From Rana temporaria (Eukaryota; Chordata; Amphibia; Anura; Ranidae), in the NCBI RefSeq assembly GCF_905171775.1, contig NC_053491.1, positions 332,609,952-332,673,951 of the forward strand: DNA of 64,000 nt. Reading direction: 5' to 3'. Below the pieces are notes generated by a model, which was not told where the DNA came from, did no database searches, and worked only from the letters and a program-made list of their open reading frames with translations. Position numbers and translations under genes: made by a program. Each line of letters opens with the position of its first letter. Position 1 is the stretch's first letter. Below, in pieces: positions 46,456 through 58,700 of the stretch.

Positions 46456-49400
46456 TCATGTGCGTGTTGTACGTGAAAATAAGCCTACCACGAGGCATCT
46501 CCTGACTGCTCTTCCCTCTGCAGACGGGGGAACCTCGGTTGGGGGGGGGATGTCTGGTTCGGGGGTCAGGTCATGACGGAGTTCAACCTGCAGGCCCCTT
46601 CTCATGGCGAAATTATGCAAAATGCAACATGCACCGATAATCTGGCACACAAAGTCTGGGGCATACAACAGTGTACCCCCAGACCTATCTAGGCACCGGA
46701 ACCGTGACTTCAGGAGGCCAAACGTGCGCTCCACCACTCCCCGGGTACGTATATGAGCCTCGTTGTAGCTTCTTTCTCCTGGTGTTTGTGGGTTCCGGAA
46801 TGGGGTCATCAGGTGGGGTCCCAGGGCATATCCAGAGTCACCTGGAAGGGAAAAGACAGGAGGATGTTAGTCATGCATGTGCCCCTCGTGATGTCTGCAT
46901 CATGGGGGGGACAGTAATGCCTGACACCCATGTCACTCACCAACCAGCCAGCTGTCCCCATACACGTTCTCTTCAAATTGTCTTGGGATGTCGCTTTGCC
47001 GGTAGATAAAGCTGTCATGGGTGGCCCCAGGGTGTTTAGCACAGACGTGCCATATGAGGCCTTGAGCATCGGTTATTACTTGTACATTAATTGAATGCCA
47101 ATTCTTCCTGTTACGGTACATATGTTCAGCGTCACGGGGGGGCTGGAGTGCCACATGAGAACAATCAATGGCCCCCACAGTGCGTGGAAATCTGGCTATT
47201 TTATAGAAATCGGTTCTTGCCTTTGCCTGCTGGACCTCCTGGGTGGGTCTCACAATGTGGTGGGACATCCGTCTCAGGATAGCGGGTACAACTTGGTGCA
47301 CGCACCTACTCATTGTGGATTGGGACATCCCAGCCAAATTTCCACTGGTTCTTTGAAATGATCCACTGGCTAAAAAATGCAGGGTTGCCATGACCTTGAG
47401 CAGTGGCGGCACTGCTTGTGATCGATGTGTTGGGCTGGTGAGGTCATCCTGCAGGGATCGTACTATTTCCATGATGGCTTCAGTGTCAAATCTCAACAAG
47501 CGAAACACCTCCGATTCAACCATGCCAAAGAGGTCCATGCGATCTCGGGGTACCCTCTCCTGTGCCCTCCTCCTCCTCCTGCGTGCTTGTAGACGCCGTA
47601 GTACTATGACTAGTGTTGCTCACGAATATTCGCATTGCGAATATTCGACTCGAATATAGCATATTCGAGAAATCGCGCTATATTTCGAAATTCGCGGTGA
47701 ATATTCGCAATTCCGAATATTCGATTTTTTACAATTTTTTTTTTGAATCAGATCACATCCTAGATATCTCCATCGACGTCTAAAAGCATTGCTGGTATAA
47801 TTAGAGACCCTGGGCCGAGTAGCTGAAGCGTTCATTGAATTTTCCAGAAAGATCGCAATGCGATTATTCGGCAAACGCAATATCGCGCGATTATTTTCCT
47901 CGCCCCGATCTTCCGCATCAGAGCGATTTTTACAGTTTCATTTTTAAAACAGATCACATCCTAGTGATCTCCATAGACGTCTGAAAGCATTGCTGGTATG
48001 ATTAGAGCCATTGGGCCGAGTAGCTGAAGCGATCATTTTATATTGCCGAATATTCGCAATGCGAATATTCGGCAATAGGAATATTGCGCGATTATTTGCT
48101 CCGCCCTTTTGCATCAGAGCCAATCAGAGTTCTCCTTCCACACTCGTCACAGGTTAGCAACCAATAGGAACCTGCCTGCATGGACATTATATAAGCTCAC
48201 TCCCAGCACCATTTCATTGCAGATTCAGAAGCTTGCTATAGAGTGTGGAGGCTGTTTCTGTGTTCCTGGTTTCCTGGTTTCCTGTGTCTTTGTTCTTGAT
48301 TGATTGATTTAGATCATCACCAGCATTGCTATTTAGTGATTCCAGTGGATCTTTTCCAGTATATCAACTGCTTTTTTCAAAGCAATAGACCCAAGAGCTT
48401 TTTTCAAAGCTACGTTTTGTGCTGTTTTGTGCTGTTTTTTTCATTTGTGTTACTGTTTGATCCTGCAATCCTCCCTGTTCAGTTATATTTGCAAGAGATT
48501 TCAGAACACATATTGATCTGAGCTTTATAAAAGAGCTTTTCTAAAAGCTAAGTTTTGTTCATCTTGTGTTACTGTCAGATCTTGCAGGTTCACTGTTCAG
48601 TGATATTTGATAGGCATCTCAGTTCAAATTTTGTTTAGTTTTCCCTAAAGAGCTTTTATAAAAGCTAAGTTTTGTGTTCAGTTTAGTTAAATTTTGTGTA
48701 GTAAGTGTACACACTGTTAGTGTACATTTATTTCATCTAGCTTAGCTTAGTGTGTGTTTAGTGTCTGTGTTTAAAAAAAAAAAAAAAAAAAAAGTTAGTG
48801 TTTGTTTAGTGCTTTTTTTTTTTTCTTTAATTTTGTAGTCCTTGTCTGGTGTACTACTTTTCTTATAGTTTAGTAGCTGTCTGTGTACGTCTTTGTCTGC
48901 GTGCCTGTCTTGTAAAAAAAACACAAAAACACATTTTGTTCACATTTTCCCCCCCAATAAAGTTTAACCCCCCCACACACATATCAGCAATTATGAGCGG
49001 CATCCGTGGCCGTGGCAGTAGGGGTAGGGGAGTTACTCCCAGTGCTGGATCGCTGCCAGCACGGGGTACCTCTCGTGCCCCTACTAGTGGTAGAGGATCG
49101 GGTGCAAGGGGAGTACGCCTGATCCGGGAGTTCTTCCCATCGGGCAGCCGCCCGATATTGCCATCTCAGGCTCAAGTAGTGGTGGACTACATGGGGCACA
49201 GCAGTGCCACTGAGTCGTCGGTCCCGACTCACAGTAGTACCACCATTACACCGTTGCCTGTACTACCCCCCCCCAGCCCCCAAGAGTCCAGCATCTTACT
49301 GTTCGACAGCGACAGTGATAGGGATCTCTTGGGGGAGGCCATGCATCAGGCAGACCTCCAGCTCTGTCCTGATGGTCAGGACCTTTTTGAAGGGATGGAT

Positions 49401-52400
49401 GAGGAGGATGGGATACCTGCTGGCAGTATCCCAGAGACATCCCTTCAAACTGGTGCTGCTGTTTTGGTGCAGGAAACAGCAGCACCTAGTCAGACCCAGG
49501 CGTGGGTGAGGGGACAGCGGAGCCAGGCTAGAGGCTCCATGTCACGTGGTTCCCTCAGACCAACACATCTCAGCCCTTGGTCTGACATCTCTGGGGGCGA
49601 AGAGGGTGACCCATCATGGTTGCCATCTGACGCGTCGGCTCACTACGTCAGTGACGACGGGGAAGGTAGGCACCCTGGTGAAACGGTGCGCCAGGTCACC
49701 ACCAGGGAGACCATCGTCAGGGTCTCCACTGGTGATGGCAGCAGGAGGTGTCAGGAGGAGGAGCAGCAGCAGCAGCAGCAGCAGCAGGCAGCTCCACCTG
49801 TGCGCACCGAATCCCAGCAGGTGCAAGTAAGCGTCACCCCATCTGACAGGAGGGCGGTGCTGAAGTCACCTGTCTGGAATTTCTTTACCCTGGTGGCAGA
49901 CAACCCTACCGTGGCCATCTGCCGGATTTGTAAAGTGAGGGTGAAGAGAGGGAAGTGTTTGGCTCGGGTGGGTACCACAGCCCTGAACCAGCACCTCAGG
50001 ATAAACCACTGGGCGTTGTATGAGGAGATGAAGCGTGGTGGTGGTAGCAGCGCCACCACCACAAGTGAGCAGGGTACAGCAGCCCCTGCCACATCTTCAT
50101 CTGTTTCCAGCAGGTCATGCCCCCCCGCTCCCTCTAGTAGAGGTACTGGTACCGGCAGCCAGACCTCTACTTCCACAGCACCCTCCACGTCTGTGTCCCG
50201 CACTGCCGTCCGGCGCCAGGCGTCGATTTCAGACGCCTTTGACCGCACCACTCCCTTCCCCCCTGGAGACCGACGTGTGCGTTCCCTCAATGGGCTCCTG
50301 GCAAGGGTTATTGCCCAACATCTGCTGCCCTTCAACATAGTTGACAGCAACCCCTTCAGGCAGATGTTGGAGCAGGCCCAACCCCAATGGCGTGTCCCCA
50401 GCCGCCATTTCTTTGCCAGGACTGGTGTCCCTGCCCTACACCAGCACATTGTTCAGAATGTAACCCTGTCGCTGGATCACGCTGTCAGCGACAGGGTTCA
50501 TCTGACAATGGATGGCTGGACCAGCAGGCATGGGCAGGGACGCTACATCAGCTTCACGGCCCATTGGGTTTCCCTCCGAGGCGTCGGTGAGGGATCGTCG
50601 GCAACCGATCTTGTGGTGCCGCCCCGGGGTGTCCAGGGGAGAACTGCTGGTCTCCCTCAAGCCACTGTCTCCGCAGCTGCTGAGCCTCCCAGCAAGCGCC
50701 CCCGTAGCTACTCAAGTGTGGGGCACGTGCGCTGTCAGGCCGTGCTCCAGCTTGTTAGTTTAGGGGACCGGAGACACACTGCAGAAGAAGTGCTGAAAGC
50801 ACTTCAAGCTCAGGTCCAGAAGTGGCTGACACCCCGAAGGCTCCAGCCAGGTATGGTTGTCTGCGATAACGGCAGCAACCTACTCGCCGCCCTCCATGCT
50901 GGCAGTCTGACGCACGTGCCCTGTCTGGCACATGTCCTCAACCTGGTGGTGCAGAAGTTCCTGCGCACTTATCCAGGGTTGAGTGACATTGTGGCAAAGG
51001 CGCGTAGGATTGCCAGCCACTTCAGGCGCTCCCCAACCGCTACCGCGTCCCTGTCCAAATTGCAGCGGAAGTACAATCTGCCCCTTCACAGGCTGATTGT
51101 GGACAGTGTGACGCGGTGGAACTCCACCCTCCACATGCTGAAGAGGTTGTGGGAGCAGCAAAGGGCGGTGAGGGAGTACCTGATGGAACTAGGCACTCAG
51201 AGGGCTTCACCACAACTCCCTTTCATCGCCTGTGCGCAGTGGGGGCAGATAAACCAGGTCTGCCAAGTGTTGTCCTCCTTCGAGCAGGCGACCAAGATGG
51301 TCAGCAGTGAGCAAATTGGCCTCAATAGCGTGCTGCCAATACTGTTCATGCTGGAGAGGACACTAGATCGCCTGCTCGAGGCTGGGGAGAGTGCCTTGGT
51401 GGAGCAGGAGGAGTCAGCAATGCTCCACCGAGACCAGGGCCAGGACCAGGAGGAGGAGGAGGAGGAGGAGGATGATGATGAAGAGGAGGAGGAGGTGGTT
51501 GCTGGTGTCGTCCCGGAGTCAGGGCCTGGTCAGGAGGGAGAGCCGGTGTTGGGGGCACCGATAGTCCGGGGGTTGGGCATGTCTGAGTTTGACCAGCAGC
51601 GCCTCAGGGAAGAAGAGTCGCACCTCATTCACCTGGCCAGCATTGAGGAGTCACAGCGGGCTGTGCTCTTCCCCATGGCTGCCCACATGCTCAGATGCCT
51701 CAGGAGGGACCCCCGGGTTAAGACCATCAAGACGAGGGATGATTTCTGGATGGCCACCCTTTTGGATCCCAGGTGCAAGGGGAAACTGGAGCAGTTCATC
51801 CCAGCCAGCCGGAGGCAGCACCGGATGGAGGAACTGCAGGCAGCCATTGTCAGACGGTTGGAGCAGGCAACTCCCCGGCCTCCAGTTGTCCCCCCTCATC
51901 TCACCCAGCAGGTGGCTGCACCCAGCTGCAGCCGAGCAGGGGACCTAATGGAAGAGATGAGGATGTTCTTCCAAACCGAGCGACCCAGTACCACCACCAG
52001 CAGCAGCAGCAGCAGTCACCACCAGCGGCTGGCCCACATGGTGGCAGACTACATGGCGTCCGTCGGTGCTTCTGACAGTATGAGCACCGACGACCCCATG
52101 GAGTACTGGGTTGCCAGATTGGACACCTGCCGCGAGCTCGCTCAGTATGCGCTGGAGTTATTGTCTTGCCCCCCCTCCAGCGTACTATCTGAGCGGACAT
52201 TCAGCGCGGCAGGTGGGGTGGTCACGGACAAGAGGACCCGTCTGTCCACAGAGTCCGTGGACAGACTCACATTCATAAAGATGAATGAGTCCTGGATCGG
52301 CGGTGACTTTCTGGCACCCGTCGTCGGTTCAGGGCGCTGAAGGGTCCCTTGCCATGCATTCCCTGATGAAGCCCCGGACCTGATGTATTTACAGTGCTGA

Positions 52401-55400
52401 ATATAACTATTTCAACATCAGAGAAAATCAATGTTAATATTTGGTACAGTAGGCTTTCTTTGCAATTACAGCGGTCAAAAATTTCTTTTATTTTTACACC
52501 AGCTTTGCACACACTGGAGGAGGGATTTTGGCCCACTCCTCCACACAGATCTTCTCTACATCAGTCATGTTTCTGGGCTATCGCTGAGAAACACGGAGTT
52601 TGAGCTCCCTCCAAAGATTCTCTATTGGGTTTAGGTCTGGAGACTGGCTAGGCCACGCCAGAACCTTGATATGCTCCTTACAGAGCCAATCCTTGGTTAT
52701 CCTGGCTGTGTGCTTTGGGTCATTCTCATGTTGGAAGACCCAGCCTCGACCCATCTTCAAAGCTCTAACTCAGGGAAGGAGGTTGTTGCCCAAAATCTTG
52801 CAATACATGGCCCCGGTCATCCTCTCCTTAATACAGTGCAGTCACCCTGTCCCATGTGCAGAAAAACACCACCAAAGCATGATGCTACCACCCCCATGCT
52901 TCACATTAGGGATGGCGTTCTTGGCATGGTACTCATCATTATTCTTCCTCCGAACACGGTTAGTGAAATTATGATCAAAAAATTATATTATAGTCTCATC
53001 TGACCACATGATTTTCTCCCATGACTCCTTTGGATCAGTCAAGACAATTATGTCAGCAGTTATTTCACACCCTATATACTCTTATTAAGACTGCTGTACA
53101 TCATGGCAACTCCTGCCCATGTGATATGACTCTGTATCAACTACTACTGTTAATACTACTACTGATGCTTCTGCTGCTGCTGCCGCCCAGTCAATACACC
53201 TATGTCAGCAGTTATTTCACACTCTATATACTCTTATTAAGACTGCTGTACATCATGGCAACTCCTGCCCATGTGATATGACTCTGTATCAACTACTACT
53301 GTTAATACTACTACTGCTGCTTCTGCTGCTGCTGCCGCCCAGTCAATACACCTATGTCAGCAGTTATTTCACACTCTATATACTCTTATTAAGACTGCTG
53401 TACATCATGGCAACTCCTGCCCATGTGATATGACTCTGTATCAACTACTACTGTTAATACTACTACTGCTGCTTCTGCTGCTGCTGCTGCCGCCCAGTCA
53501 ATACACCTATGTCAGCAGTTATTTCACACTCTATATACTCTTATTAAGACTGCTGTACATCATGGCAACTCCTGCCCATGTAATATGACTCTGTATCAAC
53601 TACTACTGTTAATACTACTACTGATGCTTCTGCTGCTGCTGCCGCCCAGTCAATACACCTATGTCAGCAGTTATTTCACACTCTATATACTCTTATTAAG
53701 ACTGCTGTACATCATGGCAACTCCTGCCCATGTGATATGACTCTGTATCAACTACTACTGTTAATACTACTACTGCTGCTTCTGCTGCTGCTGCCGCCCA
53801 GTCAATACACCTATGTCAGCAGTTATTTCACACTCTATATACTCTTATTAAGACTGCTGTACATCATGGCAACTCCTGCCCATGTGATATGACTCTGTAT
53901 CAACTACTACTGTTAATACTACTACTGCTGCTTCTGCTGCTGCTGCTGCCGCCCAGTCAATACACCTATGTCAGCAGTTATTTCACACTCTATATACTCT
54001 TATTAAGACTGCTGTACATCATGGCAACTCCTGCCCATGTGATATGACTCTGTATCAACTACTACTGTTAATACTACTACTGCTGCTTCTGCTGCTGCTG
54101 CCGCCCAGTCAATACACCTATGTCAGCAGTTATTTCACACTCTATATACTCTTATTAAGACTGCTGTACATCATGGCAACTCCTGCCCATGTGATATGAC
54201 TCTGTATCAACTACTACTGTTAATACTACTACTGCTGCTTCTGCTGCTGCTGCTGCCGCCCAGTCAATACACCTATGTCAGCAGTTATTTCACACTCTAT
54301 ATACTCTTATTAAGACTGCTGTACATCATGGCAACTCCTGCCCATGTGATATGACTCTGTATCAACTACTACTGTTAATACTACTACTGCTGCTTCTGCT
54401 GCTGCTGCTGCCGCCCAGTCAATACACCTATGTCAGCAGTTATTTCACACTCTATATACTCTTATTAAGACTGCTGTACATCATGGCAACTCCTGCCCAT
54501 GTGATATGACTCTGTATCAACTACTACTGTTAATACTACTACTGCTGCTTCTGCTGCTGCTGCCGCCCAGTCAATACACCTATGTCAGCAGTTATTTCAC
54601 ACTCTATATACTCTTATTAAGACTGCTGTACATCATGGCAACTCCTGCCCATGTGATATGACTCTGTATCAACTACTACTGTTAATACTACTACTGCTGC
54701 TTCTGCTGCTGCTGCTGCCGCCCAGTCAATACACCTATGTCAGCAGTTATTTCACACTCTATATACTCTTATTAAGACTGCTGTACATCATGGCAACTCC
54801 TGCCCATGTGATATGACTCTGTATCAACTACTACTGTTAATACTACTACTGCTGCTTCTGCTGCTGCTGCTGCCGCCCAGTCAATACACCTATGTCAGCA
54901 GTTATTTCACACTCTATATACTCTTATTAAGACTGCTGTACATCATGGCAACTCCTGCCCATGTGATATGACTCTGTATCAACTACTACTGTTAATACTA
55001 CTACTGCTGCTTCTGCTGCTGCTGCCGCCCAGTCAATACACCTATGTCAGCAGTTATTTCACACTCTATATACTCTTATTAAGACTGCTGTACATCATGG
55101 CAACTCCTGCCCATGTGATATGACTCTGTATCAACTACTACTGTTAATACTACTACTGCTGCTTCTGCTGCTGCTGCTGCCGCCCAGTCAATACACCTAT
55201 GTCAGCAGTTATTTCACACTCTATATACTCTTATTAAGACTGCTGTACATCATGGCAACTCCTGCCCATGTGATATGACTCTGTATCAACTACTACTGTT
55301 AATACTACTACTGCTGCTTCTGCTGCTGCTGCCGCCCAGTCAATACACCTATGTCAGCAGTTATTTCACACTCTATATACTCTTATTAAGACTGCTGTAC

Positions 55401-55609
55401 ATCATGGCAACTCCTGCCCATGTGATATGACTCTGTATCAACTACTACTGTTAATACTACTACTGCTGCTTCTGCTGTTGCTGCTGCCGCCCAGTCAATA
55501 CACCTATGTCAGCAGTTGTTTCACACTCTATATACTCTTATTCCTACTGCTGTTCATCATGGCAACTCCTGCCCAAGTGATATGACTCTGTATCAACTAC
55601 TACTGCTAA

Positions 55610-55643
<34 letters not shown>

Positions 55644-55748
55644 CAGTCAAGACAACTATGTCAAAAGTAATTTCCCACTCTATATACTCCTATTACCACT
55701 GCTGTTCATCATGGCACCTCCTGCCCAAGTGATATGACTCTGTATCTA

Positions 55749-55780
<32 letters not shown>

Positions 55781-58700
55781 CTGTCAAGACACCTATGTAA
55801 AAAGTTAATTCCCACTCTATATATACTCCTATTACCACTGCTGTTCACTGATACCACTGATAGTTAATTTATCCCTTAACTACCCCCATTTGTGAGGGTC
55901 GGGGTTTTCCTTTAAAGTCCCATGCAAATCAATGGAAAATGTATGTTCCCACATAACTTCTGTACGCCTGGAGATATTTCAATAATACCCGCTATACATA
56001 TTACTTATATGCCAAATAAAAATATATAACAGTTAAATTAACCCTTACCAACACCCTTATATAAAAGATGGGTATATTTATATTACTATGATTTTCCTCC
56101 CCAAAAGGTTAAGATAGGAAGACCGGGCAACGCCGGGTATTCAGCTAGTAATAGTATAAAATGTTTTCGGTTATTATTAAGCTAGATGTGTTGATGTTGA
56201 TGTTGATGTGTTAGATGTGAAGTTAGATGTGAAGTTAGATGTGTTTAAAAAACTAACAATTTCAATAAGAAATGAAACCTTTGCAAAATATAACATTTTT
56301 TATTAAAAAAAAAAAAAAAAAATTAGGACATTAACTTCTGAAGCTCTGTCACCTCATCCATGTTTTTCGCCAGTTGTTGCACCAGTTGTTGATTTTGGCG
56401 CATCAAAAACAGTATCTGCTGCTCATTTGCCATTACTCTCTTCGTGAGGTTTTTCATGGCAGCTTGCTTCACCTCTAGCTTTTTTAGAACTGTTAGGATA
56501 TAAGAAAAAAACATTTGGATTTCAAAGACCGTTACGAAAGATTATTTTCAGCCATAAAAATAATAAAGTCTGACTTAAGAGACTCTATGAAAGAGGATCT
56601 GGCAGAGGCAATTCTCTTCCTTAGAACTCTACATTGCATTTATTTGCATTTGCTAAGCCTAGAACTACATTTCAAGATTAATATAAACCATTTCTAGGTT
56701 TTTCATATTTTTTTTTTTGGGTTCATTATAGATAAGCTTTGTTTTGGTTCTAAAACAGCCAAATAATGTGGTCTGTATTTTTGAACTGTTAAAGATCATG
56801 TTCCTGATGTTTAAGCCTGCTGCTACTATCCAGTCACTTGATTGTTTTCATTGTGTTTGTCTTTTGCTTAAACTGTGCAATACAGTAGACTGTTGGCTTC
56901 CCAGCCAGTAGTCCTGTGGTAGTTTGCGTTTCTTTCCCTCAAGGAATCTATAAAATACATTCGCATATTAATACAGAGGAGTCGGAGTCGGGGAGTCGGG
57001 GAGTCGGAGTCTGAAGTACATAAAACTGAGGAGTCGGAGTCGAAAAATTTATCTACCGACTCCACAGCCCTGCTTTAAATGCTGTCCATTTTTAGAGCTA
57101 CATTTTATTGTTGAAATTTTATTAATATATGTGCACATATTTACCCTCCTGATTGACGGTATAATTAACCGTCTCATCCTGCTCCTCTTCCTCGTCACCC
57201 ACTACTCCACCAGAAGTTTCGGGGGGGGGGTGCAGCTCCTCCTCTTGCTCCTCCACAGGAACTGGGGGTGGTGATGTGGATGGCCCTGGCTGCTCCTCCT
57301 CATCCCTCTCCTCCTCTTCCACATCCTCCTCCTGCTCCTCCTCTGCGGCCTGTCGCCTTGTGCGCTTGGGGCGCACAGTTGGTAGCGGAGCTCCTATAAT
57401 AACACAATGTTCATATATTATAAAAATGTTTTCTAATGACGTATGCAAATTCTGTGTACTCTACTGTATTGTATATGAATACAAATTAATTTATATAGAC
57501 AGTTAACCAATGGGACAATGTTATATTAAAGGGTCTTGTGGGCACTACAGGGGACTGAGCGTGAGCTGGGCTGCCACCATGGTAAAATGAGCTGTTTTTG
57601 TCTCCTTTGTTTTGTTCAGACGATCTCATGTTAAAAAAAAGTACTTGATGGAGTACACAGGATTACTATAACAACCCCACGCCTAACACAGGAATTTAGT
57701 GGGAATCTATATATATAAAACTCAACGTGTGTGTGCATGTATGTATGTATGTTCCACCATCACGTCCAAACGGCTAAAGATATTTACATGAAACTTGGCA
57801 CACAGGTTACTTATATGTCAGCCACAAATATAGGATTGGTGGTTTAACCCATACCCACCCCCATTTGCCTTGGTCAGGGTTTTTCTTTAAAGTCCCATTC
57901 AACTCTATGGGAAATACATGTTATTTCATAACAGCTGTAGATATTTCGATAACACTTGGTCACATGTTATCTATACGTCCACTTAAAGTATAGGATCGTT
58001 AATTTATCCCTTAACTAACCCCATTGGTGAGGGTCGGGCTTTTTGTTTAAAGTCCCATGCAAAGCAATGGGAAAAGTATGTTCCCACATAACTTCTGTGT
58101 TCCTGTCTGCTGTCCCATGTTTTTTTCCAACAGTACTATGAATACCTTGGCTGGTGGTGATATATGTTACAACAACATGGCGTCTTGGTTAACAACATCT
58201 GACCTTACATTAATTACATATGACCTTCCATAACTGTCCCCAAGGGACCCGGGCTGGCTCAACGCGATTGCCACTGCGCTGACAAGCCATTCACCTCTGC
58301 AGCTAGGGGTTCGGATCCCGCTCTCGGCTACATGTGAATTGAGTTTGGTGGTCTCAGCTCGGCCCCCGGTGGGTGTGCTATGCGAGGTAAGCCTGCGCTT
58401 AGTATGCCCACCTCCCTCCCACAAAAACCACCACACTTACACACGCACTCGCAATTGGGTTAACATGCACGCACTCTGACCATGCGGTCTCTAAAAAGAG
58501 AGGCGAAGGACTAACGGGGCTGGTTGAGCGGGCAAATCCTCTCACTCCCTTATAGGGAGTCCCTCTGCCCCGTGGGGCTTCGAAGCGGAGCAGGTAGGAC
58601 GGTCTGTGTGGGAGGACCCCCTCACACCCGCCATTGCCACCCGGGGCATGGAGAAAGGTGGCAGATTACCTCTGGGGGAGGCCTGCCTACTCCCAACTCC

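Noticed and set aside
49204..52200. Numerous frames on both strands within the hAT transposase
   Set aside because: Shadows of the 1,115-codon GC-rich gene, without domains of their own.
52394..53003. Plus-strand frames in the Tc1 fragment (for example HWRRDFGPLLHTD)
   Set aside because: Antisense readings of the Tc1 transposase gene.
53038..55850. CRISPR-like regular array
   Set aside because: Units are contiguous 152/155-bp tandem copies without unique spacers, in a vertebrate genome.
58255..58330. Possible functional tRNA gene
   Set aside because: A and B boxes are present but the stems do not fold convincingly and the sequence continues into a SINE body.
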